A stretch of DNA of 64,000 nt. Source: CALMFG01 sp963666035. GTDB lineage: Bacteria > Bacillota > Clostridia > Christensenellales > CALMFG01. The translations under genes and the position numbers were made by a program. The stretch spans positions 1 to 64,000 of the forward strand of contig CAXXJI010000011.1 in NCBI GenBank assembly GCA_963666035.2, in the 5' to 3' direction. The notes beneath the pieces were generated by a model that had not been told where the DNA came from, made no database searches, and saw only the letters and a program-made list of their open reading frames with translations. Below are positions 18,245 through 27,266 of this stretch, piece by piece. The number at the start of each line of letters is the position of its first letter. Position 1 is the stretch's first letter.

Positions 18245-18277
18245 AGGGAAGAGTAAGGCACGAGGAGCGCAGGGCGC

Positions 18278-18637
18278 ATGAAAAAGCAATATACTATACT
18301 GGTTCTGGCAACAGCGGCCGTCGTGCTCATTGTTTTGGCGGTATTTCGCTGGGATGCGCGTTACGGCGGGCAAAGCGCGATGGCGATTGAAAAAGCCAAG
18401 GCTTCGATTCATCGGGGCCGAGGCTATGAGGTGCTGGTCGAAAACGAGGTTTACCTGACCGATGACGTGCATTTCTCGGATATGATGCATTTTTTGGAAG
18501 GACACTACGGCATGCGTCTGATGGAATTTGATGAAGAGACGGCCGTTTTTGCCGGAGATTACGGAGAGACGACTTTTCGCTTGATTGAGATTGTTTCGTT
18601 CGGCCGGCAGTATAAGATTTGGGAGAGAGAAAATTGA
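18278..18637 (+). CDS. small single-pass membrane protein, function unknown
   Basis: I do not recognise this 119-residue protein. Residues 5-23 form one hydrophobic helix (a signal anchor); the rest is soluble, mixed alpha/beta and rich in acidic and aromatic residues (HFSDMMHFLEGHYGMRL, ETAVFAGDYGETTFRL). There is no cysteine, so it is not a lipoprotein. Its stop overlaps the TTG start of the cysteine desulfurase gene by three bases, so they are co-translated; a direct role in sulphur transfer is doubtful given its likely extracytoplasmic location. The coding status is supported by the promoter, the overlap and the uniform codon use. Confidence 0.65.
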   Translation: MKKQYTILVLATAAVVLIVLAVFRWDARYGGQSAMAIEKAKASIHRGRGYEVLVENEVYLTDDVHFSDMMHFLEGHYGMRLMEFDEETAVFAGDYGETTFRLIEIVSFGRQYKIWEREN

Positions 18638-19779
18638 CGACATCCGATATGATCTATCTGGATAACGCGGCTACCACACGCCCGATTCAGGCGCTGGAAG
18701 CTTTGATGGCTGAATACCGTCAGGGCGGATGGTATAACCCCTCTGCACTGTACAAAGGCAGTGCCGAGGCGGAAAGCCAAATGGCAGCGGTGCGCAAAAC
18801 ACTGCTCGGTGTGGTGAACGGATATAACCGGCAGGCGGTTTTTACGTCTTCGGGCACCGAGAGCAACAATTTGGCGGTGTTGGGTGCGGTAAGCCCCAGA
18901 CACGCCGGGCATTTTGTTTTTTCGGCGTTTGAGCATGCGGCGGTGTTTGCCTGCGCCAAGAAACTGGCTGAAAGCGGGCATACAGTCACCTTTGTTCCGC
19001 CAAATTCGCAAGGATTTGTGGAAGCTGATGCGGTTGCAGAGGCTTTGCGTGAGAACACGGTGCTGGTCAGCGTGATGCACGTCAATAACGAAACCGGCGC
19101 ATTGAACGATATTGACGAGATTGCGTCCAGAGTGAAAGCGGTCAAGCCGGATGTGCGGTTCCATTCGGACGGTGTGCAGGCATTTTTGAAAGTGCCTTAC
19201 AGCTTGGGCGAAGCGGTGGACAGCTATGCGGTCAGCGCGCACAAGGTGGGGGCGCTGAAAGGCACAGGGGCGCTGTTTATTCGAAACGGCGATAGTTTAA
19301 AACCGCTGGTACTGGGCGGGACGCAGGAAAAGGGCATGCGTGCCGGCACGGAGAATACCTTCGGCATTGCGGCGTTCGGCCGGGCGGTTGAAGCCTTTCC
19401 TTCGGATGATGCCGAAATTTTTGCACTGCATGATCGATTGGTTGAAGGGCTTCAGGGGTTGGAGGATATCGCCGTCAATTCACCTTTAGCAGATGGCAGG
19501 TTTTCGCCGTACATCGTTAATGCTTCGGTTTTGGGAGTGAAGAGCGAAACGCTGCTGCATGCGCTGGAGGCCAAAGGCATCTATATCGGCATCGGTTCGG
19601 CCTGCTCATCCAAAAGCCGCACCAACCGCATCCATGATGCGCTGGCGCTTTCGCCCGATCGAGGCGAATCGGCTATCCGTATCAGTTTTTCGCACGAGAA
19701 CACCATGGAGGACGTCGATACCCTTTTGAACGCCATTGATACCGAAGCACGTTTTTTGCGCATGTTTACTAAAAGATAA
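18634..19779 (+). CDS. cysteine desulfurase (NifS/IscS family)
   Basis: PLP enzyme that removes sulphur from cysteine as an enzyme-bound persulfide. 381 residues: YLDNAATT at the N-terminus, TSSGTESNNLAVLG, the PLP lysine K204 in SAHKVGALKGTGAL, GGTQEKGMRAGTENT, and the active-site cysteine C324 in IGSACSSKS. The start is a TTG at 18634 overlapping the previous stop, with GGGAGAG upstream. It sits 13 bases before thiI; in Bacillus the desulfurase NifZ pairs with ThiI for 4-thiouridine in tRNA, so that is the likely job here. Confidence 0.93.
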   Translation: MTTSDMIYLDNAATTRPIQALEALMAEYRQGGWYNPSALYKGSAEAESQMAAVRKTLLGVVNGYNRQAVFTSSGTESNNLAVLGAVSPRHAGHFVFSAFEHAAVFACAKKLAESGHTVTFVPPNSQGFVEADAVAEALRENTVLVSVMHVNNETGALNDIDEIASRVKAVKPDVRFHSDGVQAFLKVPYSLGEAVDSYAVSAHKVGALKGTGALFIRNGDSLKPLVLGGTQEKGMRAGTENTFGIAAFGRAVEAFPSDDAEIFALHDRLVEGLQGLEDIAVNSPLADGRFSPYIVNASVLGVKSETLLHALEAKGIYIGIGSACSSKSRTNRIHDALALSPDRGESAIRISFSHENTMEDVDTLLNAIDTEARFLRMFTKR

Positions 19780-19792
19780 GGATTTAAAATAG

Positions 19793-20972
19793 ATGGAACA
19801 ATTGATTTTAGTCCGCTATGCGGAGATACATTTAAAGGGCCTTAACCGCCCGTATTTTGAAAAGCTGCTGGTCACGCGTATTCGAGAAGCGCTTTTTGGT
19901 ATACCGGACGTGAAGGTCGTGCGCATGATGGGGCGCATGTTTGTGGAAAACATCCCCGAAGCAAGGTTGGCCGAGGCGGTGGACCGTGTGAAGAAAGTGT
20001 TTGGCGTCCATTCGCTTTCGGTGGCGGTGAAGACCGAAAAAAACGCTGGAAGCACTGGGCGAAGAGGCAGTGCGTCAGACAAAAGACTGGATGGCGAAAA
20101 GGGGACTGAATGAAGCGACCTTTAAGGCGGAAGTCAGGCGCGCGGACAAGCAGTTTCCCATGCGCTCGATGGATGCGGCGGCCGAGCTGGGCGGCATTCT
20201 GCTGCAAAACGTGCCCGGTCTTAAGGTGAAGATCAAAGATCCTGACCTCGTCGTATATGTTGAGATTCGGGAAGACGCTTTTTGCTATACCGAAATCATT
20301 CTCGCGGCAGGCGGTATGCCCGTGGGCAGCAGCGGCAAGGCGCTGCTCTTGCTTTCGGGCGGCATCGACAGTCCGGTGGCGGCCTATATGCTGGCTAAAC
20401 GGGGGGTGCGCATTGAGGCGGTTCATTTTTTCAGCCCGCCCTATACCTCCGAAAAAGCCAAGCAGAAAGTGTTGACACTTTGTGAGAAGCTAGTGCCCTA
20501 TACCGGCGGCATCAAACTGCATATTATTAACTTCACAGAGATTCAAAAAGAGCAGTATCAAAAATGCCCTGAAAACCAGACCACTATTCTGATGAGAAGA
20601 TATATGATGAAGATTGCCGAGAAGGTGGCATCGGCAAACAAATGTCAGGCACTGATCACCGGTGAGAGTCTGGGACAGGTGGCGAGCCAGACGATTGAGA
20701 GCCTTTCGGTGACGAATGCGGCGGTGAGTCTGCCGGTATTCCGGCCGCTGGTGGGGCTGGATAAATCTGAGATCATCGAGACGGCTGAAAAAATCGATAC
20801 CTTTGAGACGTCTATTCTGCCGTTTGAGGATTGCTGTACCGTGTTTGTACCCAAGCATCCGGTGACCAAACCCAAGCTGAAGGACATCGAAGCATCTGAG
20901 AAACTGCTGGATGAGGACGTGTTGATTGAACGGGCGATAGGGAATATGGAAACGATACTGATTGGAAAATAG
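19793..20972 (+). pseudogene. thiI: tRNA 4-thiouridine synthase ThiI, interrupted by a frameshift
   Basis: ThiI adenylates and thiolates U8 of tRNA. Two frames together give a full-length protein (about 393 residues). The first (19793-20113) has the N-terminal ferredoxin-like part beginning MEQLILVRYAEIHLKG. The second, open from about 20046 to 20972, completes the THUMP domain and carries the PP-loop LLSGGIDSPVAAYMLAKRG, GESLGQVASQT and the catalytic cysteine region LPFEDCCTVF. The switch lies at a run of seven A at 20037-20043: with six A the frame reads EKTLEALGEEAVRQ, as expected for ThiI. So there is one extra base, either a homopolymer error or a real mutation. A restart at GTG 20070 would lack the N-terminal domain. 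Confidence 0.85.
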
Positions 20973-20989
20973 AAAAACGGGTAAAGGAA

Positions 20990-21026
20990 AAGCGCGGGAG
21001 CGGGTTGCTCTCGCGCTTGATTTTTT
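20990..21026. terminator. bidirectional terminator between thiI and the L,D-transpeptidase gene
   Basis: A 12-bp stem (20990-21001 with 21007-21018, one G-U pair), loop GGGTT, then TTTTTT on the plus strand; it lies just past both convergent stop codons. Confidence 0.9.
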
Positions 21027-21855
21027 ATTTTTCCAGTTTCGAAGCTCTTTCCACCTCGGCCACATCACTGGGGTCAAAGTATACACCGCTGGGCAGATCG
21101 CGGTAGTAGGGCACTTCCAGAAACACATCGTCGTCAATCTCGGGGCCGCCGCTGGAAACAATCTGTATCGGGGTACCGATATCACAGTTCATGTAGATCC
21201 ATTTAGCATCCCGTGTCAACAGCCGAACGCATCCGTGAGAAGCCCTTCTGCCGAGATTAAAAAAGGACGTACGAAGCAGGGAAGTAAAGTCCCTTCGATT
21301 CTCATATAGGATGGAATGGAAGTGATAGTCATCGTATATGGTGGTGCGATAGTGCGCATAAACATGGTATTCTACACCATTTTTGATACTGCCGTAGGAT
21401 TCCAGCCAGGGATACTTGCCCCGGACTTTAAAGTTGCCGGTTACTGTGGGGGTGCCGGGGAGTCCGGAAGAACAGCGGAATTGGCGATAGACGTTGCGAT
21501 AATTGCCGTCTTCATCCATGGTCATAATGCTGACCACCTGTTTTGCGATATCCACGATAATTTTGTAAGGCAGTGCTTCATCATAAACCGTGGCATTGTA
21601 GGAAGGTTTAGGCGTCGGCGTCGGGATTGGCGGCAGTGTGGGTTCGGCCTGCGGCACAGAAAGCACCACTGAAAAACGATCGGGCTGATCCTCACCGACA
21701 CTGGTAATCACCTGCGTTTTAAAATTAATCGGACCCATTTTGTCTGCTTCCGGAACGCTGTCCGAAATATATACGTTTTTAGTGGTCTCAACCAATTGGA
21801 CACTGACAAAAACGAGAAAAATAATCAACGTTACAAATAGAATTGCTTTTTTCAC
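21025..21855 (-). CDS. L,D-transpeptidase (YkuD domain)
   Basis: Makes 3-3 peptide cross-links, or attaches proteins, in peptidoglycan outside the membrane. 276 residues: a transmembrane signal anchor at about 4-22, a proline/threonine-rich linker (about 68-86), and a YkuD domain from about 95. The catalytic motif SHGCVRLLTRDAKWIY contains Cys209 and His207; HVYAHYR and HFHSILY supply other conserved residues. ATG at 21855. Promoter about 50 bases upstream. It is monocistronic and convergent with thiI. Confidence 0.92.
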   Translation of the reverse strand: MKKAILFVTLIIFLVFVSVQLVETTKNVYISDSVPEADKMGPINFKTQVITSVGEDQPDRFSVVLSVPQAEPTLPPIPTPTPKPSYNATVYDEALPYKIIVDIAKQVVSIMTMDEDGNYRNVYRQFRCSSGLPGTPTVTGNFKVRGKYPWLESYGSIKNGVEYHVYAHYRTTIYDDYHFHSILYENRRDFTSLLRTSFFNLGRRASHGCVRLLTRDAKWIYMNCDIGTPIQIVSSGGPEIDDDVFLEVPYYRDLPSGVYFDPSDVAEVERASKLEK

Positions 21856-21905
21856 ATTGTCACACTCAAGTTCTGTAAAAGTATAATGCTTATGAAATTT
21901 ACTAT

Positions 21906-21933
21906 ATCATATTTGCTGTAATTTTGCTGTAAA
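21906..21933 (-). promoter_or_regulatory. sigma-A promoter of the L,D-transpeptidase gene
   Basis: Minus strand TTTACA (21933-21928), 16-base spacer, TATGAT (21911-21906). Confidence 0.6.
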
Positions 21934-22021
21934 AAAACTGTGTATGAGTTGAAAATTAGACTATAAAAGCGCTGATGATGAGAGTAAATGGACTGATTGA
22001 CGTCGACAGAAAGGATAATTA

Positions 22022-22030
22022 TGGTATAAT
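22022..22030 (+). promoter_or_regulatory. extended -10 promoter
   Basis: TGGTATAAT, 48 bases before the ATG at 22079; no clear -35. Confidence 0.55.
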
Positions 22031-22078
22031 GCACCCATAAAAAGGATACAACAACGAAAAGGGAATGTTTTTTTACCG

Positions 22079-22798
22079 ATGAATAGGGTCACTTATAAGA
22101 CGATAAAATTCTTAATTAAAACATTGACCATTAAGCCAAAGATGTATGGACTTTCTCACATTTTGCCGGAGGAACCTGGACTTTTTATGGCCAGCCACGC
22201 ACGGTTTTACGGACCCATATCGGTCTCCTGTTTTTTTACGCCTGTGGATAAAATCTGGGCTAATTCGATGGTGATTGATACGCGCGAGAGCATGGAGTAC
22301 ACCACGCGTACCCTGTTTAAGGAAGCTTTGGGATGGCGGGATTTTCCGGCTAAGCTCGCAGGCGGGATTGTAGGGTGGCTGATGGCGGGACTGATGCAGA
22401 ACGAAAACCTGATTACGGTCTATTGGGATGCGGCGCGCGCGCGGCAGACCATTGTGGCAGGCGCTAGTGCGGTAAAAGCGGGAGAAAGCCAGCTGATGTT
22501 CGCAAGGAACGTGCCGGATGCGGACGGATATCTGCCGAACGACTTTGATTTTGATAAAGGATACCAGCTGGTGATTCAGCAAGCCTATAAGAAGTTCGGG
22601 ATGACGCCAAAAATCTATCCTGTGGCGATCAATAAGAAAAAGCGCACGTTGTCGGTAGGCCCGCCAACAGCTTTGGACCCAAACGCAAGTGGTTTATCGG
22701 AAAAGAAACGTATCCACGAATATTTGCTGCGCGCGGTACGATTGGGGTATCATGCTCCGGAAGAATTGGCAAATTTATCAAACTCCGATGAAATCTGA
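22079..22798 (+). CDS. divergent acyltransferase-like protein (LPLAT fold, altered motifs)
   Basis: A 239-residue protein without transmembrane segments. Its layout follows the PlsC/LPLAT family: GLFMASHARFYGPI sits where the catalytic NHxxxxD block should be, and SAVKAGESQLMFARN where the FPEG block should be. Both key motifs are changed (the H-X4-D aspartate is glycine, and PEG is missing), so it may be inactive, or may bind rather than transfer acyl chains. The C-terminal third (YPVAINKKKRTLSVGPPTAL) also fits the end of an LPLAT domain. Start ATG at 22079 with GGGAA about 14 bases upstream. The family link is my pattern reading and is not strong. Confidence 0.5.
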   Translation: MNRVTYKTIKFLIKTLTIKPKMYGLSHILPEEPGLFMASHARFYGPISVSCFFTPVDKIWANSMVIDTRESMEYTTRTLFKEALGWRDFPAKLAGGIVGWLMAGLMQNENLITVYWDAARARQTIVAGASAVKAGESQLMFARNVPDADGYLPNDFDFDKGYQLVIQQAYKKFGMTPKIYPVAINKKKRTLSVGPPTALDPNASGLSEKKRIHEYLLRAVRLGYHAPEELANLSNSDEI

Positions 22799-22941
22799 AA
22801 AAAGGGTTTACAGGGTGGTTTTGTTTTGATATGATTGAAAAAACCCTATGATTATTACATTTCTATTTTAAGATGAGAAGAGAAAAGAAGAGTAGTATTT
22901 TGGGTTAACAAAACTAAAATAAGATTAGAGGAGACGAGAAA

Positions 22942-24309
22942 ATGAGTAACAAAAAAACGCCAGTACGTGTCTATTTAACTGAAGATGAACTGCCAAAGCA
23001 GTGGTACAACATTCAGGCGGACATGCCGAACCCCATCAAGCCTTACCTGAACCCAATGACCAAAGAATTGGTTACACCTGCGGACTTAGCGCCGTTATTT
23101 CCTATGGCTTTGATTGAACAGGAAATGAGCACGGAGCGGTTTATTGATATTCCGGATGAAGTCCTGGAAAAGTACAAAAGTTTCCGTTATTCACCTCTGG
23201 TTCGCGCATATGGTCTGGAAAAGGCCATCGGCACGACCGCAAGAATCTACTACAAATACGAAGGAACGAATCCTTCGGGTTCGCATAAATTAAACTCAGC
23301 GGTTCCGCAAGTTTACTACAACAAACTAGAAGGCATTACCCGTGTTGCTACCGAAACCGGTGCGGGACAATGGGGCACAGCGCTTTCTCTGGCATGTGCG
23401 ATGTACGGCCTCGAATGCGAGGTGTATATGGTTCGTGTTTCCTATGATCAAAAGCCTTATAGAAAGGCGATTATGGAGACTTACGGTGCGAAAGTTCACG
23501 CATCGCCGACCAACCTGACAAACGTGGGTCGTGCAATTTTGGAAAAAGATCCGAATTCACTCGGTAGTCTGGGTATTGCGATTTCAGAAGCGGTGGAAGA
23601 CGCTGTGATGCGTGAAGACACCCACTATGCGCTGGGCAGCGTTCTGAACCATGTTGTTTTGCATCAGACAATTATCGGTCTGGAATCGATCACCCAGTTT
23701 GAAAAAATGGGAGACTATCCGGACGTTGTGATCGGATGTAACGGCGGCGGTTCCAACTTCAGCGGTTGTGCTTTCCCGTTTGTTCGTCATAAGATTTCCG
23801 GCGAAAAGGATACACGTTTTATCGCGGTTGAACCAGTAGCCTGCCCGAAACTGACGCGAGGCAAATTCCTGTATGATTACGGCGATACCGGAAAGATGGC
23901 ACCGATTACCCATATGTACACATTGGGTCACGACTTTATTCCAGCGGCTATCCACGCGGGCGGTCTTCGCTACCATGGCGATTCTGCGCTGCTAAGCCAG
24001 CTGTATGATGATGGATTCATCGAGGCGCAGTCGGTGCATCAGTCCGAAGTATTTGATGCGGCGGTTATGTTTGCGAAAGCAGAGAGCATTCTGCCGGCAC
24101 CTGAATCGGCACACGCCATTGCGATTGCCATTCAAGAAGCCAATAAGTGCACAGAAAAGGGCGAAGATAAAGCGATCTTCTTCAATCTTTCTGGACACGG
24201 ACACTTTGACCTGTCGGCGTATGACGCCTATAACGCAGGCAAGCTGGAGGACTTCGAGTATACCCAGGAGATGCTGGAACAAGGCCTTTTAACCGTTCCG
24301 GAAATCTAA
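22942..24309 (+). CDS. tryptophan synthase beta chain-like protein TrpB2
   Basis: PLP-dependent beta-replacing enzyme of 455 residues, longer than classical TrpB (about 400) and of the TrpB2 type. The PLP lysine is K116 in NPSGSHKLNSA; the phosphate-binding glycine loop is GCNGGGSNFSG, and ETGAGQWGTAL is the conserved TrpB block. TrpB2 enzymes make tryptophan from indole and serine and usually do not need TrpA. No trpA or other trp genes are near, so indole salvage is the likely role. AGGAG lies ten bases before the ATG. A strong terminator follows. Confidence 0.92.
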   Translation: MSNKKTPVRVYLTEDELPKQWYNIQADMPNPIKPYLNPMTKELVTPADLAPLFPMALIEQEMSTERFIDIPDEVLEKYKSFRYSPLVRAYGLEKAIGTTARIYYKYEGTNPSGSHKLNSAVPQVYYNKLEGITRVATETGAGQWGTALSLACAMYGLECEVYMVRVSYDQKPYRKAIMETYGAKVHASPTNLTNVGRAILEKDPNSLGSLGIAISEAVEDAVMREDTHYALGSVLNHVVLHQTIIGLESITQFEKMGDYPDVVIGCNGGGSNFSGCAFPFVRHKISGEKDTRFIAVEPVACPKLTRGKFLYDYGDTGKMAPITHMYTLGHDFIPAAIHAGGLRYHGDSALLSQLYDDGFIEAQSVHQSEVFDAAVMFAKAESILPAPESAHAIAIAIQEANKCTEKGEDKAIFFNLSGHGHFDLSAYDAYNAGKLEDFEYTQEMLEQGLLTVPEI

Positions 24310-24333
24310 GCCAATAAATCACATAAAACATAT

Positions 24334-24363
24334 AAGCACAGGTTTTCGCCTGTGCTTTTTTTG
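24334..24363 (+). terminator. terminator after trpB2
   Basis: Stem AAGCACAGG/CCTGTGCTT (24334-24342 with 24349-24357) followed by seven or more T. Confidence 0.9.
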
Positions 24364-24414
24364 TAGGGCTTATCTCATGGTGAAAGCTGCCTTTTTAATA
24401 TACTATTCATAAAA

Positions 24415-24444
24415 TTGACAAGGGTGTTCAAAAAGGACTATAGT
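24415..24444 (+). promoter_or_regulatory. sigma-A promoter of the MATE gene
   Basis: Perfect TTGACA (24415-24420), 18-base spacer, TATAGT (24439-24444). Confidence 0.8.
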
Positions 24445-24474
24445 ATAGGCAATTTCGAAATTGGAGCGACTTAA

Positions 24475-25854
24475 ATGACAAAAAAGAAAAATAAGCGTCA
24501 AGATCTGACGCAAGGGGACTTAAAAAAACAAATCTTTAACCTGACACTGCCGATGATACTCGGCATGCTGGGGATGACGATATTTAACTTTGTGGATGCA
24601 CTGTATATCGGGATGCTGGGTGAACTGCCGTTGGCGGCCATCTCATTTACTTTTCCGGTGGTGATGATCGTGGGCGCCATCAGTCAGGGGCTGGCGATGG
24701 GTGCGGCGGCGGAGGTTTCGGCATATGCCGGAAAAAAGAACGAGGCAGGTGTGCAAAAGTCGGCGACCTATGCGCTGATGCTGGCGTTTATCATCGTAGC
24801 CGTTGTCTCGGTGATTGGACATCTCACCATCGATCCGCTGTTCCGCGCGCTGGGCGCAACCGATGAGGTCATGCCCTATATTGAAGCCTATATGCGTATC
24901 TGGTATTACGGGATGCCGTTTGTGGTGTTCCCCATGGTGGGCAACAATATCATCCGCGCACTGGGCGATACCAAACTGCCTGGATTTGTCATGCTGTTTG
25001 CCGCGCTTTTAAATGCCGTTCTGGACCCGATCCTGATTTTTGGTGTGGGCTTTAAGGCTATGGGCATCTCGGGTGCCGCGCTGGCCACTGTGATTTCACG
25101 TTTTACAACATTCACAGTAGCCATCTATATTTTATCCAAGCGTGAAAAAGTATTGCGCTTTGCGGGCACCAGCATACGTGAGTTTTTTAAATTCAGCCGA
25201 GATATATTGTATATCGGAGTTCCCACTGCAGTCACCCGTGGTATTCTGCCGATGGGCAGCGGGGTTTTGACCGCGCTCATCGCCACATTCGGCGCTTCGG
25301 CAGTGGCGGGATACGGCGCTGGGGTGAAGCTGGAGTTTCTGTTTTTCAGTGTGGTGCAGGCGCTGTCCACGGTGATGGTGGGGGTTGCCGGGCAAAACTT
25401 TGGGGCAAAGCAATATGGCCGGATCAAGCAGGGTTATCGGATTGCGGCAGTGTATGCACTGGTGTACTCGTTTTTGATATATCCGATTATCTTTTTCGTG
25501 GCCCCGCTGCTGAGCCAGCTTTTCGATGTCAGTGATCTGGTACGGGGAACGATCGTCAACTATGTGCGTGTGGCGGCGCTGGGTGCGGGTTTCTATGGCA
25601 TCATGTATGTATCAGGTTCGGTGCTGAATGCCATCAAAAAGCCTTTCTTTGCGACGGGGGTTTATTTGGCCGAAATGTTTGTGTTCCAAATCCCTCTGGC
25701 CTATTTTCTCTCAAGCTATTGGAGGGTAAAGGGTGTGTTTATCGCCACGGTATCGGCTTATGTCTTAGGCGGGGCGGTATCCTACCTTATGACCGAGTTG
25801 ATTATGAAAAAAAGCCTGCACGGAGGAGAAGACTCTGCCGTGCAGGCTGTCTAG
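24475..25854 (+). CDS. MATE family efflux transporter
   Basis: Exports drugs or metabolites in exchange for sodium or protons. 459 residues with twelve predicted membrane helices in two homologous halves; LTLPMILGMLGMTIFNFVDA and GMPFVVFPMVGNNIIRALGD are typical MATE sequence. The ATG follows GGAG by eight bases. The stop shares the four bases CTAG with the stop of the leftward terminase gene, and the last 15 codons carry a hairpin that serves as that gene's terminator. Substrate unknown. Confidence 0.93.
   Translation: MTKKKNKRQDLTQGDLKKQIFNLTLPMILGMLGMTIFNFVDALYIGMLGELPLAAISFTFPVVMIVGAISQGLAMGAAAEVSAYAGKKNEAGVQKSATYALMLAFIIVAVVSVIGHLTIDPLFRALGATDEVMPYIEAYMRIWYYGMPFVVFPMVGNNIIRALGDTKLPGFVMLFAALLNAVLDPILIFGVGFKAMGISGAALATVISRFTTFTVAIYILSKREKVLRFAGTSIREFFKFSRDILYIGVPTAVTRGILPMGSGVLTALIATFGASAVAGYGAGVKLEFLFFSVVQALSTVMVGVAGQNFGAKQYGRIKQGYRIAAVYALVYSFLIYPIIFFVAPLLSQLFDVSDLVRGTIVNYVRVAALGAGFYGIMYVSGSVLNAIKKPFFATGVYLAEMFVFQIPLAYFLSSYWRVKGVFIATVSAYVLGGAVSYLMTELIMKKSLHGGEDSAVQAV
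25807..25848 (-). terminator. terminator of the terminase gene embedded in the MATE coding end
   Basis: Perfect 11-bp stem AGCCTGCACGG/CCGTGCAGGCT (25813-25823 with 25838-25848). Read leftward it begins three bases after the terL stop and is followed by seven T (25813-25807). Confidence 0.85.
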
Positions 25855-27266
25855 AGTGATAGGAACCGATTTTGACCGATTGCTTTTGGCGTAGACAGTG
25901 GACTTAACCGCTGTCTTTCTTTTTTTACGGGCATTTTGATCGTCGGCACGCTCATCAAGAAATACCGTGCGGCGTCATAAGCATGATCTTCACAGGACGT
26001 GTCCACATCCTCAGGGTTTTCGCGGCTTAGGTTCATGGCCGGAAAAGTGCGTATAAACGCATGACATGTGGAAAAAACGTAGAATTGTGCCTTGCCGTTG
26101 TCATCAAACCGCAAACGGTAGTGAAAATGCATTTTTCCCGAAAGCCTGGCATTGACGCCTTTCTGAAAGCAGATGCCTTTCTGTTCCATCTGCTCAGCCA
26201 CCGAACTGCCTCGTGATGCGTCCCAGATTGAAGGGTCGGCCGGGCCTGAAACACTGCGTCCGGCAAACAGTTCGTTTTCCCTTTGCCGGATGCCCGCGGC
26301 AATATCGGCGGGGCTCAAACGAAGCCCCACATTGGCGTCCGATGCCCCATACCATTCGTGCACGAGATAGACGGTATCGTCAAAATCCACCGCCCACCAC
26401 AATACTGAGAATGGTTTGGCATAGCCGAAATCGAACGAACGGCAGATGCGCCAGCCGGAGGGGATTTCAAACGGCTGAATGACGTGGGTTAAACGGCCGT
26501 CGTGGTACCCCGCCGGGTTATCCCGCCATTCGGGGAAGGCCTGCCCTTCAAACACATTCCAATTACCGTCCAACAGCGCTTTTCGCAAATGCTCCGGCTT
26601 TTTCTCCAACTCAAAGACGTATGCTTCCTGAATATGCGGGTTGGAAAGCACGGTGGCGGGGATATAAAGGCGGGTATGCCGCGTTTCCTTATCAAGAAGT
26701 TTGGAATAAAGCGTTTCACAGATGTCTTCCATCGGCGGTCCGGCATCCACAAAGCGTTTCTTGACCCACGCATGTCCGATACCGCCCGGGTTTGAGGTGC
26801 AGCGCACCTTGGGCGCAATGGATTGGTGTACGGATGCACGCAGTCTGGTTTTGAGATAATCGTATATACTCTTTGGGAAATGCGTCAGTTCATCGATATA
26901 CAGATAATTGATCTCAGCACCCTGGTAGCGGAAAACGTCGCCTGCCAGAAAACAATGCCGAAACCGGATAACCGACCCATTGATAAATTGAATCTCGTGT
27001 TTTCCGGCGATGTATTTGCCCGAGCCTTCGGGAAGCAAACTGCGTACCGCGGGAATGAGCACATCATCCAGCTCTCGATAGGTACGGCGAAACACATAAG
27101 CGGCCACGCCCTTTTGGTTTAAACAACGAAAAAGTGCATCTGCTATAATGGCGGTGGTTTTCCCGCCGCCAGCCGCGCCGCCGAACAGCACTTCGTCTGC
27201 TTCACTCTGATGAAACTTTTTTTGCAGGGGGGTGGGCTGATAGGGAATTTTAAAGATTTTCCCCAT
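25851..27266 (-). CDS. terL: phage terminase large subunit
   Basis: ATP-driven motor and nuclease that packages phage DNA into capsids. 471 residues: Walker A as FGGAAGGGKT (28-37), Walker B as YLYIDELTHF (121-130), coupling motif region CTSNPGG, and an RNase H-like nuclease domain whose first acidic residue is D279 in CRSFDFGYAKP, with the C-terminal acidic motif in EDHAYDAARYFL. All parts look intact. The ATG at 27266 is six bases after GGAGG; ATGs at 27302, 27296 and 27272 are upstream of or within that site. It overlaps the small-subunit stop by 17 bases and ends on the MATE stop. Confidence 0.93.
   Translation of the reverse strand: MGKIFKIPYQPTPLQKKFHQSEADEVLFGGAAGGGKTTAIIADALFRCLNQKGVAAYVFRRTYRELDDVLIPAVRSLLPEGSGKYIAGKHEIQFINGSVIRFRHCFLAGDVFRYQGAEINYLYIDELTHFPKSIYDYLKTRLRASVHQSIAPKVRCTSNPGGIGHAWVKKRFVDAGPPMEDICETLYSKLLDKETRHTRLYIPATVLSNPHIQEAYVFELEKKPEHLRKALLDGNWNVFEGQAFPEWRDNPAGYHDGRLTHVIQPFEIPSGWRICRSFDFGYAKPFSVLWWAVDFDDTVYLVHEWYGASDANVGLRLSPADIAAGIRQRENELFAGRSVSGPADPSIWDASRGSSVAEQMEQKGICFQKGVNARLSGKMHFHYRLRFDDNGKAQFYVFSTCHAFIRTFPAMNLSRENPEDVDTSCEDHAYDAARYFLMSVPTIKMPVKKERQRLSPLSTPKAIGQNRFLSL

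Noticed and set aside
20036..20044. A AAA AAC slippery heptamer in thiI, as for programmed -1 frameshifting
   Set aside because: A -1 slip leads into the frame CGC TGG AAG, not the ThiI frame ACG CTG GAA. The gene needs one base fewer (+1), so the usual -1 mechanism cannot rescue it.
22803..22849. Inverted repeat AGGGTTT/AAACCCT with AGGGTGG upstream of trpB2, as in a T-box or attenuator
   Set aside because: The loop is about 30 bases, there is no U run, and the T-box core is not completed (no ACCGCG after GGGTGG).
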